Assembly (NCBI RefSeq): GCF_902506655.1
Contig: NZ_LR734808.1
Span: 2,170,001-2,234,000 of the forward strand
Length of the DNA stretch: 64,000 bases
Reading direction: 5' to 3'
From: Marinoscillum sp. 108
GTDB taxonomy: Bacteria > Bacteroidota > Bacteroidia > Cytophagales > Cyclobacteriaceae
Positions 52,142-61,520 of this stretch are shown here, one piece after another. The notes beneath the pieces were generated by a model that had not been told where the DNA came from, did no database searches, and saw only the letters and a list, made by a program, of their open reading frames with translations. The translations under genes were made by a program, and so were the position numbers. Positions within the stretch are counted from its first letter, which is position 1, and every line of letters starts with the position of its first letter.

Positions 52142-54877
52142 CTACTGGCGATGGATCACTAACTTTCGACCAATCTGTTCGCCATTTTTCAAGATCACGG
52201 ATACCATATACATTCCGTTTTTGAGTCCTGATATATCCACCTGATTCACTTCGAGGGATGTAAAATCCTCACCGTCTTTGATCAAAACCACCTTACCATT
52301 GATGTCATAAATCATAAGATCGTGAATTTGGGACTCAATTTCCAGATCAATTCTCAGGAAGTTATCTGCCGGATTGGGATAAATCGTGAGAGCAGCAACC
52401 TCCTTGGACGGAATGGGCACCACATCGGCATTACGGGCGCTACCGGAGCCTTCCACCAGTTCAAAATCATCCACATAAAGGTTGTTTCCCGGACTCTCAT
52501 TGTAGACCACAACTACCACAGAGTTGTCATTTGCACCAGTGGTAAAGGTGTTTTGAATTAACGAATAGCTGGTTCCGGCGTTGATGGTCACGCTATGCTG
52601 AGAGGTTGTACCATCATAGTCCTGAACAATGAGGTATCCAATGGAACCTGTGGAAGCAGCCTTGGCAAAAGCAGAGATGGTGTACTCAGTATTTGACTGG
52701 AGGCCGGTGAAAGTACGCTGCACAAGATTGTCATAGACGATCTCACCTGCGTATGTTCCTGTACGGGCATTACCCGATACCCGGCCATTTCCCAAATAAC
52801 CCCAAACCCATGGAGAATCACCTTCTTCGAAACTCATGTTATCATACTGATATTCCATCGGCCCCTCTATTTCGATTATTTCAAAATCATCTGCAAACAG
52901 GTCATTCCCAACAGATTCATTGTACACAGCAATTTGCACCGATGTATCTGACGCTCCTAAGGTGAAAGTATTTTGGAAGACGTTATAAAGAGAGTCTGTA
53001 CTGGCCGTGACACTAATCTGAGAGCTGCCTCCATCAAAATCACTCGCAATCAGGTACGCAGTACCTCCCGGTGATGAGGTCTTTAGATACGCTGACACCT
53101 TATAGGTGGTACCGGGCATAAGCCCACCAAAAGTCCTGAGAACCTGATTATCATAGACAACCTTGCCTACATAGGTTCCTGAATGGGCGTTTTCTGCTAC
53201 TCTTCCATTGCCTAGGTAACCCCAGGCCCAGGGGCTATCGCCCTCCTCGAAACCCAGATTGGCCACCGCCAGACCAGGTGAATTTTGAACCTCTTTCAGG
53301 ACAAAATCATCTACAAAAAGATCATTACCAGGAGATTCATTATAGACCAGCAAGTCAACTGAATTGTCACTGTCACCTGTAGTGAAAGTAACCGACTGAG
53401 TCTGATAAGTAGTGCCGGCATTTACTGTGGTACTTTGATATGCGCTGGCTCCATCATAGTCTTCTAAGATGATGTAAGATACTGACCCTGCACTCGCTGC
53501 TTTTAGACTGACAGACAGTACATATTGCTGATTGGGCTTCAGGCCTGTCACAGTTCTGGCCACCTGATTGTCATAGACTATTTTACCAGAATAGGAGCCT
53601 GATTGTGCATTGCTACTGATACGTCCGTTGCCCAGGTAACCCCAAACCCAGGGTGAGTCACCATCCTCAAAGCCGCCATTGTCCAGTAAATTGAACTGAT
53701 TGGTGCCTGTATCCCACCAACCCGCGTTAGCATTGGGAGAACTGTCCACAGTAAGGTCTACAAAACTGGTTCCTCCGGGAGTAGGGCCTACACTATCAAT
53801 TTCTGCACCATCAAACCAATGTTCGATATATCCATCCGAATGGATGGCTATCCGGTCAAAAGAGGCGTATTGTTCGAAGACTCCCTGGGCACTGTCCATA
53901 TCAGACTCAAACAAGTTGAATCGGGTGTTGTCGTTTTCCGCATAGATCTCGTCGGCATAGGTTTCATATTCAGAGCCTTCCCACAGACCCAGGATATCAT
54001 CCGTCTCTATACCAACCGAAACGAATTTCTTACCGGGCAGGGAATCTGCCCAATGTAGTAATCTGGAACCGAAAAAGATGAAATTGTTGTTATTACTGGT
54101 ATAGTTCATCATGGCAGCATGATGGGCATTTTTTATGTAATGGTATGCCACATAATTGTCTTCACCTTCGTAAGTGATTGTCTCATAACTTACCCACGAA
54201 GGTCGAAGTGCTGCCGAGTGATAGAATGGTCGGGCACCCTGGCTTTTAAGTACCTCGTTCCAGGCATCTGCTCTTTGAGTAGCCGTTTTACAATAATCGA
54301 GGTAGGGAACATGAAACCGTTCGCTTTTGGGCTCCTGATCAAACTGCACCCCGTGAAATCCAGCATTAGGATGACGCTGATTAAATTTGCCTATGGCATC
54401 CATGATCTGGTTGGCTGCTGTGATGTGCTCGTTGTTGGGGACATTTCCCATGGTGTCCACAGATGCCTTCAGAGACCCATCAGGTCTGTACAGATAGTTA
54501 CCTTCTTCGTCTGTCTCTATGAACGCCCAGTTATAATAGAGGGCCCAAACCTTTACTCCCCTGGCGTTTGCTTTGCTGATAAAAGCCGCCAATGAGTCCT
54601 GATAAGCCAAAGATCCTATTTCAGAGTCATCCTTGAGTGAGGAAGACCACTGCCATTCCGGAATACAAAACATGTAAACATCTGAAATAGACTTATTGGC
54701 ACAGAAATCCAGATAGGAATCCTGAACCTGTGGACTAGATGTCCCTAGGTTTCGCCAGGACCAGTGCCCGCGACGGACGGACTTATCCAACAAATCCCAG
54801 TCATTGTGGGCAGTATTCTGAGCGATACTGCCATAAGCGCTTAAAGCTAAAAAGAGGTAAAATAAATGCTTTCTCAT
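52142..54877 (-). CDS. T9SS-secreted putative glycoside hydrolase with worn GH18-like motif and three C-terminal sugar-binding repeats
   Basis: 911 residues; signal peptide ending SIAQ. The N-terminal domain (about 25-380) has features of a TIM barrel: WALYYNWAF, GFHGVQFDQEP at 173-183, ITYEGEDNYVAYHY, FVSVGIETDD. GFHGVQFDQE lines up with the GH18 motif GFDGIDLDWE, keeping the last Asp (180) and Glu (182) but with His and Gln at the first two acidic positions. I cannot place it in a named family. Three repeats of about 140 residues follow (from about 398, 538 and 679; GFExGDSPWxWGYLGNGR, VYDNQV, VYNESxGNDLFVDDF), resembling CBM4/9-type CenC domains. It ends with a T9SS domain (YPNPADNFL). Its place just upstream of SusC makes it the probable surface enzyme of the locus. 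Confidence 0.75.
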   Translation of the reverse strand: MRKHLFYLFLALSAYGSIAQNTAHNDWDLLDKSVRRGHWSWRNLGTSSPQVQDSYLDFCANKSISDVYMFCIPEWQWSSSLKDDSEIGSLAYQDSLAAFISKANARGVKVWALYYNWAFIETDEEGNYLYRPDGSLKASVDTMGNVPNNEHITAANQIMDAIGKFNQRHPNAGFHGVQFDQEPKSERFHVPYLDYCKTATQRADAWNEVLKSQGARPFYHSAALRPSWVSYETITYEGEDNYVAYHYIKNAHHAAMMNYTSNNNNFIFFGSRLLHWADSLPGKKFVSVGIETDDILGLWEGSEYETYADEIYAENDNTRFNLFESDMDSAQGVFEQYASFDRIAIHSDGYIEHWFDGAEIDSVGPTPGGTSFVDLTVDSSPNANAGWWDTGTNQFNLLDNGGFEDGDSPWVWGYLGNGRISSNAQSGSYSGKIVYDNQVARTVTGLKPNQQYVLSVSLKAASAGSVSYIILEDYDGASAYQSTTVNAGTTYQTQSVTFTTGDSDNSVDLLVYNESPGNDLFVDDFVLKEVQNSPGLAVANLGFEEGDSPWAWGYLGNGRVAENAHSGTYVGKVVYDNQVLRTFGGLMPGTTYKVSAYLKTSSPGGTAYLIASDFDGGSSQISVTASTDSLYNVFQNTFTLGASDTSVQIAVYNESVGNDLFADDFEIIEIEGPMEYQYDNMSFEEGDSPWVWGYLGNGRVSGNARTGTYAGEIVYDNLVQRTFTGLQSNTEYTISAFAKAASTGSIGYLIVQDYDGTTSQHSVTINAGTSYSLIQNTFTTGANDNSVVVVVYNESPGNNLYVDDFELVEGSGSARNADVVPIPSKEVAALTIYPNPADNFLRIDLEIESQIHDLMIYDINGKVVLIKDGEDFTSLEVNQVDISGLKNGMYMVSVILKNGEQIGRKLVIHRQ
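52420..53690 (-). repeat. Three tandem 420-bp coding repeats (sugar-binding modules)
   Basis: Three in-frame copies with a period of about 140 codons. GDSPW segments recur near residues 406, 546 and 686, and VYNES segments follow about 105 residues after each. Identity between copies is high by eye, suggesting recent duplication. Confidence 0.85.
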
Positions 54878-54889
54878 ATTTTAGTTATT

Positions 54890-54917
54890 TTGGTTTGGTA
54901 GTCACTCCCGAGGGAGT
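54890..54917 (-). promoter_or_regulatory. Leader with ACCAAACCAA element and ACTCCC/GGGAGT hairpin
   Basis: On the minus strand, ACTCCC-TC-GGGAGT (54904-54917) is followed by ACCAAACCAA (54890-54899), 13 bases before the ATG at 54877. The C/A element recurs before other secreted-protein genes in the window. Confidence 0.4.
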
Positions 54918-55038
54918 CATACAGACACCATTTGGTACCCGTTCACCAAACAAACTACGCTATAAAACAAGGAAAAAACTGGGGGGCTATGTTGCGAAAA
55001 GAAGGGGTAAATGTTTCCCAAATCACCTCACAGGACCT

Positions 55039-58000
55039 TTATAACCGGTTTTTACTTGTAATTCCATCTGGGGGTTTAATCCCTGCTTTGTAGTCGGATG
55101 GGGTAACCCCGAAATGTTCCTTAAAGGAGTTTCTAAAATGCTTCACATCATTGAGGCCTACCTCATAGCAGATCTGTGTGAGGTTGCCAAAATTCTTCTC
55201 TATCAAATAGGCTGCTTGTTTCATTCTGATTTTCTTAATGAAAGCATTAGCCGAACAGCCTGTCAGGTTCTTCATTTTGCGAAAGAGTACGGTACGGCTC
55301 ATATTCAATTGATCAGCCAGCATCTCTGTGGTAAATGATTCGTTTCTCAGGTTACTCTCCACCAAATCTATGGCCTGGCGGAGAAAACGCTCATCTTCAG
55401 AATTAACAGTAATGTCCTTTGGCTCCACATGAGGTTCCATAGCAAAGCGATCTCTGAGAACCTTGCGAGATGTAATGATACTTTTGATATGGCTTTTTAG
55501 CACTTCGCCATTAAACGGCTTGGTCATATAGGCATCAGCACCAAACTCAAAACCTTCTACCTGATGCTCATCGGAGGTTTTGGCTGACAGTAGAATAATC
55601 GGTATGTGAGAGGTGATATAATTCGATTTCAACTGCCTACATAACTCGTATCCACCCATAATTGGCATCACTACATCGCTAATCACTATATCAGGCTGGA
55701 GTTCCCGGGCCAATTCGAGACCTTCCTGACCATTTTTAGCCATAAAGACCCTGTAGTCAGTATTGAATACCCGCTTGAGCAAGGTGAGAACCTCCGCATT
55801 ATCTTCAACAATCAGTACGGTAAAAACCAGCTCAACATCGCCTGGATCATTTTCGTGCACCTCCGTTTCTAACAGATCCGGCCACCCATTGAGCTCACGA
55901 TGCTGGTTCCCTTCGGTGAGTTCCATGTTTTCATCTGGTATATAATCTGCGATGTGGTCTTTGGAAGCTGGAAGAACAACCCTAAATGTAGTACCCTGAC
56001 CGAGTTCGCTTTCTACAGAAATCATCCCCTGCTGTATTTCCACAAGCCTTTGTGTAAAGGCCAACCCGATTCCTGAACCCTGAAAGTGTTCTTCTCCTTC
56101 CGAGTTTACCTGATAAAACCGCCTGAAGATTCCTTCGAGATTTGCCTTGTCTATGCCTCGTCCGGTGTCCTTCACTTCCAAAATCATTACTTTCTTGATT
56201 TCTTTATTGCCTAAATGCCCCTTATTATCCGTCACCAGAAGGGTCACTCTGACTGTGCCTCCGGAATCTGAAAATTTCAAGGCATTTGAAATCAGGTTAA
56301 ATAGAATTTTTTCCAGCTTATCTTCATCATACCAGCAGTACTGACCTGAAAAGTCACTGTGGAACTCTATTTTTTTGGACTGGCGCTCGGCAGAATAGCG
56401 GAAAAAATTAATGACTTCATCGATTTGCTCATTGACATCTACTTTGGAAACACTCACTCCAAGGCTGTCATTCTCGATCTTTCGAAAGTCCAAAAGCTGA
56501 TTGATAAGCATGAGGAGTTTTTGTGTGTTTTGATAGATCGCATTGAGTGGGCTACCCCATCTCACATCTGTGGCCTTAGCTACTACCAGTTCATCCAAAT
56601 AACCTTTAATCAAGGTAAGCGGAGTTCTTAGCTCATGGGAAATATTGGTAAAAAACCTGAGTTTGGTTTGTGTGAGTTCATGCTCTTTGGCTTTCTCTAT
56701 TTTGGCTATTTTCAACTCATTGTTAGATTTTATGATCCGGTGGATCAGGTACAAAATCCCTATTAAAGCCAAAATGTAGATGATCCTTGCTTCTGTGGAT
56801 TGCAAAAAATGAGGAAGGATGATCACTTCTACCTCAGCCCCATTATTCCTTGTCTGTGATTCCTTTTTTACCAAAAACCGATACGTTCCAGGGTCCAGGT
56901 TGGTATATGATGCCTCGTTGCTGTTGGTTTTGATCCATTGTTTATCAAATCCCTCCAACTTATACTGAAAGTGGTCAATGTGATTGCTCTTGTAGTTGAG
57001 GGTGGAAAAACGAAACGAAATCGAATTCTCGTCACTGGCCAGTTCAATTCTTTCGGTCTGAGAGATATCATCTGCGAGGAGGACCCTGCCAGCTATGACT
57101 TCTCCATGACTGACCGTTTGGTTTAGCAACCGAAACTGTGTCAACCTCACCGGAAAATTAGTTTCCGAGAACGTAATGCTATCAGGATGAATGATGTTTA
57201 GCCCGAGAATACTCCCGAAATAAATAAAGCCTTCCCGATCTTTGAGTATGGATCGGGGATTAAAGGAGTATGACTGTAGGTTGTTTGTAAGATCAAAGTT
57301 GTAAAATCGCTCAGTCTGCTTTTGCAGACACGAAATTCCGTATTTGGTTCCCATCCAGATCTGTCCATTGTCTGCCGCAATGATGGATTTAATATTATCA
57401 TCCGCCAGTCCGTCGGTTTGATCATAAATCAAAAACCGGTCTGCCCCGAGTGGCGAACTGTAGGAGATCTTGTTAAGTCCTCGCATGGTAGCCACCCAGA
57501 TAACTCCATCACTTTCTACTATCTGATTGACTTCATTGTGGGATAATGAATGATCATTGTCAGGATCATGTTGCAATCGCACGAAGGAATCGACTCCTAT
57601 ATTTTTGACGGCTATCCCATTGTTGGTCCCGACCCATAGCCGCCCTGAACTGTCGGAAAACAAACAGTAAACCGCATTGCTATTCAGCGAAGAAGAATCC
57701 CCCTCTATATTCCTGTATCGTTTGGTGGTTTTTTCCTGATTATTGATCTTGAGTAAACCGTTGGTTCTGGTGGCCATCCAGAAATTACCATCCGGAGTCT
57801 CTATGGCATCGGCTATTCTGTCGACAGACTGATTTTCAATCCAGGTAATCTTACTCAGGTGCCCCTCACGTGTGTCGTACTTGTACCAACCCTTTACCGA
57901 AATATTGATCCACAGATTATCCCTGGAGTCCTTGAACAAAAAATCCACAGGGCCCAGACCTGAGAGTTCTCTTACTTTTTCAAATTCCTCCCGCACGCCT

Positions 58001-59220
58001 GACTTGGGCAGGTAGGTGGATCGGTAAACCCCGCGTCGTGAAGTGGCTAGCCATATAGTTTGGTTATGGGTTTCCACTATCGACACCACGCTCTTCTGGC
58101 TTTTCATATCAGCCTCATCATCGAGCAGTGTGGGCCTCATAAACTGATTTCTGCCCGGATGCACTACAGCAATATCATTACCGAAGGTGCCTAACCAGAT
58201 GTTTTCCTGTCTGTCCTTAAAGAGTGAAATGATGATATCATTTGGGATGCTGTTCTTGCTGTCCCGATTGTATTGGAAATTTTGGAAGGTTTCAGTGGTC
58301 GGATCAAAGTTATAGAGCCCCAACCCGTAGGAAGCGATCCAAATGATCCCATCACTGGTCCGCACCGCCTTGTAAAACGCACTTGGCTGACTATCCTGGG
58401 CTTTCCAGTTGTGAAACTGTAGTACCTCAGAAAACTTCGTATCCATCTGTAACCGGGACAGCCCATCCTCCCAGGACGTCAACCAGACTGACTTGGTTTT
58501 CTGATCTACTTCAATATCTGAATATCGGATTTTGACATCAGCACTCTCCTTTCTGATGGGCCAAATGTGTCGAAAAACATCGTCTGAGGCCATTCTATAG
58601 ACACCAAGATCCTTAATCGAAACCCATAGCGCATCTTCTGAAGTCTTCAGTGACTCGATGGTAGAATTCTCAAAATAGGTACTTAGCAGGGGCCGATCCT
58701 CCAGGTTATGACTCCACGATATCTTGGTCAACCCCTCTTCCAAAGTGCCCACCCAAATATCGCCACCCTGATCCTCCGTGAGGCGATAGGCCCACTTATT
58801 CTGCAGCAGAGAGTAGGTACTACTGCCATCGACACCCTGAAACAGAACGTATTTGGAACTAGATAAATCAATGCACGAAACTCCCCTTTGGTGGGCAATC
58901 CACAAGTGTCCTGAGGATGATCTTACAATTTCTTCAATGCCCTGAATCCTTAGATGGAGATCCGGCTCATTGACGGGGTGAAAAGGCATCAGTGTGTAGC
59001 CATCATACTTTATTACCCCTTCGTAAGTGGCAATCCAGATAAACCCAGCCTCATCCTGAATCAGATCGGACACATCGGTCACCGGTTGATCAAGGGTATG
59101 AATGCGATTAATATCAGGCTGTGCACCTAGCTCCAATACAAAAAGCCCCATGCCAAAGGCAAGGAGCATTTGCTGTAGTACTTTGTTGATCCCGCTAATT
59201 ACCAAGTCAATTGTGACCAT
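55039..59220 (-). CDS. Hybrid two-component system sensor-regulator (HTCS) of the polysaccharide locus
   Basis: 1393 residues in one chain. Signal-anchor near 10-32; two seven-bladed propellers of two-component 'reg_prop' repeats (GFIWIATYEG, GDIWVGTLEEGL, ENIWLGTFGNDI, GRLWVGTNNG, GQIWMGTKYG) to about 700; Y_Y_Y domain (FQYKLEGFDKQWI ... YTNLDPGTYRF) about 725-800; one membrane helix near 815; HisKA with phospho-His near 862 (FFTNISHELRTPLTL); HATPase with DTGRGI and GSGIGLAF; receiver with Asp near 1182 (VISDVVMP); C-terminal AraC HTH (about 1285-1385). HTCS proteins sense a periplasmic oligosaccharide and activate the linked SusCD genes. It lies upstream of the unclassified hydrolase-like gene and downstream of GH20. 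Confidence 0.95.
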   Translation of the reverse strand: MVTIDLVISGINKVLQQMLLAFGMGLFVLELGAQPDINRIHTLDQPVTDVSDLIQDEAGFIWIATYEGVIKYDGYTLMPFHPVNEPDLHLRIQGIEEIVRSSSGHLWIAHQRGVSCIDLSSSKYVLFQGVDGSSTYSLLQNKWAYRLTEDQGGDIWVGTLEEGLTKISWSHNLEDRPLLSTYFENSTIESLKTSEDALWVSIKDLGVYRMASDDVFRHIWPIRKESADVKIRYSDIEVDQKTKSVWLTSWEDGLSRLQMDTKFSEVLQFHNWKAQDSQPSAFYKAVRTSDGIIWIASYGLGLYNFDPTTETFQNFQYNRDSKNSIPNDIIISLFKDRQENIWLGTFGNDIAVVHPGRNQFMRPTLLDDEADMKSQKSVVSIVETHNQTIWLATSRRGVYRSTYLPKSGVREEFEKVRELSGLGPVDFLFKDSRDNLWINISVKGWYKYDTREGHLSKITWIENQSVDRIADAIETPDGNFWMATRTNGLLKINNQEKTTKRYRNIEGDSSSLNSNAVYCLFSDSSGRLWVGTNNGIAVKNIGVDSFVRLQHDPDNDHSLSHNEVNQIVESDGVIWVATMRGLNKISYSSPLGADRFLIYDQTDGLADDNIKSIIAADNGQIWMGTKYGISCLQKQTERFYNFDLTNNLQSYSFNPRSILKDREGFIYFGSILGLNIIHPDSITFSETNFPVRLTQFRLLNQTVSHGEVIAGRVLLADDISQTERIELASDENSISFRFSTLNYKSNHIDHFQYKLEGFDKQWIKTNSNEASYTNLDPGTYRFLVKKESQTRNNGAEVEVIILPHFLQSTEARIIYILALIGILYLIHRIIKSNNELKIAKIEKAKEHELTQTKLRFFTNISHELRTPLTLIKGYLDELVVAKATDVRWGSPLNAIYQNTQKLLMLINQLLDFRKIENDSLGVSVSKVDVNEQIDEVINFFRYSAERQSKKIEFHSDFSGQYCWYDEDKLEKILFNLISNALKFSDSGGTVRVTLLVTDNKGHLGNKEIKKVMILEVKDTGRGIDKANLEGIFRRFYQVNSEGEEHFQGSGIGLAFTQRLVEIQQGMISVESELGQGTTFRVVLPASKDHIADYIPDENMELTEGNQHRELNGWPDLLETEVHENDPGDVELVFTVLIVEDNAEVLTLLKRVFNTDYRVFMAKNGQEGLELARELQPDIVISDVVMPIMGGYELCRQLKSNYITSHIPIILLSAKTSDEHQVEGFEFGADAYMTKPFNGEVLKSHIKSIITSRKVLRDRFAMEPHVEPKDITVNSEDERFLRQAIDLVESNLRNESFTTEMLADQLNMSRTVLFRKMKNLTGCSANAFIKKIRMKQAAYLIEKNFGNLTQICYEVGLNDVKHFRNSFKEHFGVTPSDYKAGIKPPDGITSKNRL

Positions 59221-59315
59221 TCCATTTTCAGTTGAGCCCTCACACAGGTTTCATCACATCATAAAATAATCATTTTTATTAAAGTGAGGTAATATGGCTT
59301 AGGTCAATTCTTAGA

Positions 59316-60947
59316 CTAGTTGCTTTTCTCAACGGACTGGGCTATCGGGATTGGGGCAAAATAAATTCCTCTCCCCTCCCAGCCTTTGCTGTACACTTCC
59401 AAACTGGAGAGAAATCTGGTGTAATCTTTTTGCTTCATATTGGTCCACCCTACCTCTGCATAGGCGGCAATCCTCGGGAAAATCTGATAATGCAATTGCC
59501 CTTTACTCGGAGCCCATTCTGTCCACATCTGACAGCCCAGGCCAATAACCTTATCATGGTACTGGGGCTGCAGACCATCCGGAACTGGATTGTATTCATA
59601 AGCCATCTGCAGAGGGATATTTCTGTAGGCGTAATTTAGATAGGTATTGGAGTGCAATGAATTGACAATGTCATAGTCAGAAGAAGCCGCCTCGGTAGCC
59701 ATAGCCAGATCCCCTTTCCAGAAGTGCACCACCGACTCTTTGGCAAGCTCCTGGTCGGATTGAGTGTCTGATTCATCCTGATAGTGATGCAAATTCAATC
59801 CCAAAATCTCATTCCACCCCATCATACGACGACCCTTGCTCTGAAGGTAAGCCGATATGTTGTTGGTAAAATGCACCTGTAATTCTGCCGGGGTTGAAAG
59901 TCCTTGCTCTGCCATATATGCCTGAATGGAGGGGGATTCTTTCCACTGATCATATTTTACCTCGTCACCACCAATGTGAATGACTTCAGAAGGAAACAAG
60001 TCCATAATTTCATCGAGCACATCATGCAAAAACTGAATAACTTTAGGATCTGACACGTCGTAGACGTTGTAGAACACCCCAAAGGTGGTGGGTACATCAA
60101 TTTTCTCCTTGGAGGCCCCCAACCAGGAGTATGACGCAATGGCGGCACTGGCATGACCGGGCATTTCGATCTCTGGCACCACAGTAATTTGCCTTTCAGC
60201 GGCATATTGCACTATCTCCCTGATCTCCTCCTGGGTGTAGTATCCAGAATGACGCTCCCCTGTTTGTATAGGACTGTCATATTTTTCAGGACCCACCTGT
60301 GTACTCGACCGGGTACTTCCAATTTGTGTTAACAGAGGGTATTTCTTGATTTCAACTCTCCAGCCCTGATCATCCACCAGATGCCAGTGAAAAACATTCA
60401 TTTTCAGTCGTGCCATTTCATCCAGAAGAACTTTCACCCCTTCTTTCCCACGAAAATGTCTGGACTCATCCAACATGAACGCCCGCCAGCTAAATCTGGG
60501 ACCATCAACTATGCGCATATTTTTAAGGACAACTCCCTGAGAAGAATTCACGTTATCGGGAATCAATTGCTTCAAGGTCTGGATGCTATAGAACCACCCT
60601 GTGGCACCTGATGCTATAAGTTTCACTTCGTTTTTCTGGATGTTAATCTCATATTCCTCCCGACCAAATGCCGGTTTCTTTTCAAAGACTATATTTTTAC
60701 TTGCTTTGACCTGCAGCACAGGCACCCCCACGTCCTGCAGATAAACATGCAGATCTTCAGCCAGCCCTTTGCTTTCTTCACCAGATATGATCCCGGTAGT
60801 CTGATCCAACAAAAAGTCTCCCTTGAGCAATTCTATTTGATTGGGATAGGGTAAAATATTAGCTACCTGTCCAAAGCATAGACCTGACAGTAGGATGAGA
60901 TACGCATATAGATGACCCCTGAATATGTTTAGCGTGTGGTTCCCCAT
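59316..60947 (-). CDS. Beta-N-acetylhexosaminidase, GH20
   Basis: 543 residues with a signal peptide (YAYLILLSGLCFGQ). GH20b N-terminal domain about 28-145 (NILPYPNQIEL), then the GH20 barrel with RAFMLDESRHF, MNVFHWHLVDDQGWRVEI and catalytic VIHIGGDEV, Asp 328 and Glu 329, followed by VHFWKGD and MWTEWAP. All active residues look intact. It removes terminal beta-linked GlcNAc or GalNAc by substrate-assisted catalysis. Export with no T9SS domain fits the periplasm. It is the first gene of the polysaccharide locus, suggesting an N-acetylhexosamine-containing glycan as target. A 573-base gap lies upstream. Confidence 0.95.
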   Translation of the reverse strand: MGNHTLNIFRGHLYAYLILLSGLCFGQVANILPYPNQIELLKGDFLLDQTTGIISGEESKGLAEDLHVYLQDVGVPVLQVKASKNIVFEKKPAFGREEYEINIQKNEVKLIASGATGWFYSIQTLKQLIPDNVNSSQGVVLKNMRIVDGPRFSWRAFMLDESRHFRGKEGVKVLLDEMARLKMNVFHWHLVDDQGWRVEIKKYPLLTQIGSTRSSTQVGPEKYDSPIQTGERHSGYYTQEEIREIVQYAAERQITVVPEIEMPGHASAAIASYSWLGASKEKIDVPTTFGVFYNVYDVSDPKVIQFLHDVLDEIMDLFPSEVIHIGGDEVKYDQWKESPSIQAYMAEQGLSTPAELQVHFTNNISAYLQSKGRRMMGWNEILGLNLHHYQDESDTQSDQELAKESVVHFWKGDLAMATEAASSDYDIVNSLHSNTYLNYAYRNIPLQMAYEYNPVPDGLQPQYHDKVIGLGCQMWTEWAPSKGQLHYQIFPRIAAYAEVGWTNMKQKDYTRFLSSLEVYSKGWEGRGIYFAPIPIAQSVEKSN

Positions 60948-61084
60948 GATGATTTCTTAAAATTGAGTTGAAAATTATTTCTAACAAAAAACGGGGTATT
61001 GACCATTAATTGAAGGGGGTAAGTGTTGCGTTTATAAGGGGGAGATGTTTCTTTTTGGATTGATCGATCCAATAAATATATTAA

Positions 61085-61204
61085 ATCCTGGAATACCATT
61101 GTGGTCAACAGCGTGAACATGTGTTTAACCCTCTCATCTACGAGCGCGAGAAACATAAGGCTGCGAAAGGCCTGGATCAGCGTAAGTTCAATTCAAAGAA
61201 GTGA
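61085..61204 (+). pseudogene. Possible 3' remnant of an unknown gene
   Basis: An open stretch of 39 codons ends in TGA at 61202-61204, with no start codon of its own and a stop just upstream. Its product is charged and protein-like (HVFNPLIYEREKHKAAKGL, then DQRKFNSKK), and codon use looks like real coding sequence. It may be the broken end of a lost gene. I do not recognise the family, and chance cannot be excluded at this length. Confidence 0.3.
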
Positions 61205-61302
61205 AAAACCTGATCGCCTCTTCAAAATGAAACGCTGACTATTTCAGGAAACTTCAGAATAAGTTAGAACGAGACCATAGGCTCGATAAGGCTCCCCAAA
61301 TA

Positions 61303-61330
61303 AAAAAGCCACTCCTGAGAGTGGCTTTTT
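61303..61330. terminator. Bidirectional rho-independent terminator
   Basis: Perfect 7-bp stem GCCACTC / GAGTGGC with a CTGA loop, with A-run before and T-run after. It lies 190 bases past the stop of the minus-strand lipoprotein gene. Confidence 0.85.
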
Positions 61331-61520
61331 GTACTATGAAGGGACCTATGCTTTACTACGATAATTAAGTAGCTACATATCCTTTGTAGAACTTTTTTCA
61401 ATTCAAAAGGAGTGACTTTGGGGAATAATGACAACCATAAACCGGACTAAACATAAATACATTCATCCCATTAACTTCCCTTCAAATCAAACCTCATTGA
61501 TGCTAGTAATGGTTGAGTAA

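Larger units (their letters stand above)
60948..61520. other. Non-coding gap upstream of GH20
   Basis: This 573-base gap should hold the GH20 promoter. It also contains a short coding-like remnant (61085-61204) and a terminator (61303-61330). The rest, including 61331-61520 downstream of the lipoprotein gene, shows no gene or RNA that I can support. Confidence 0.5.
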
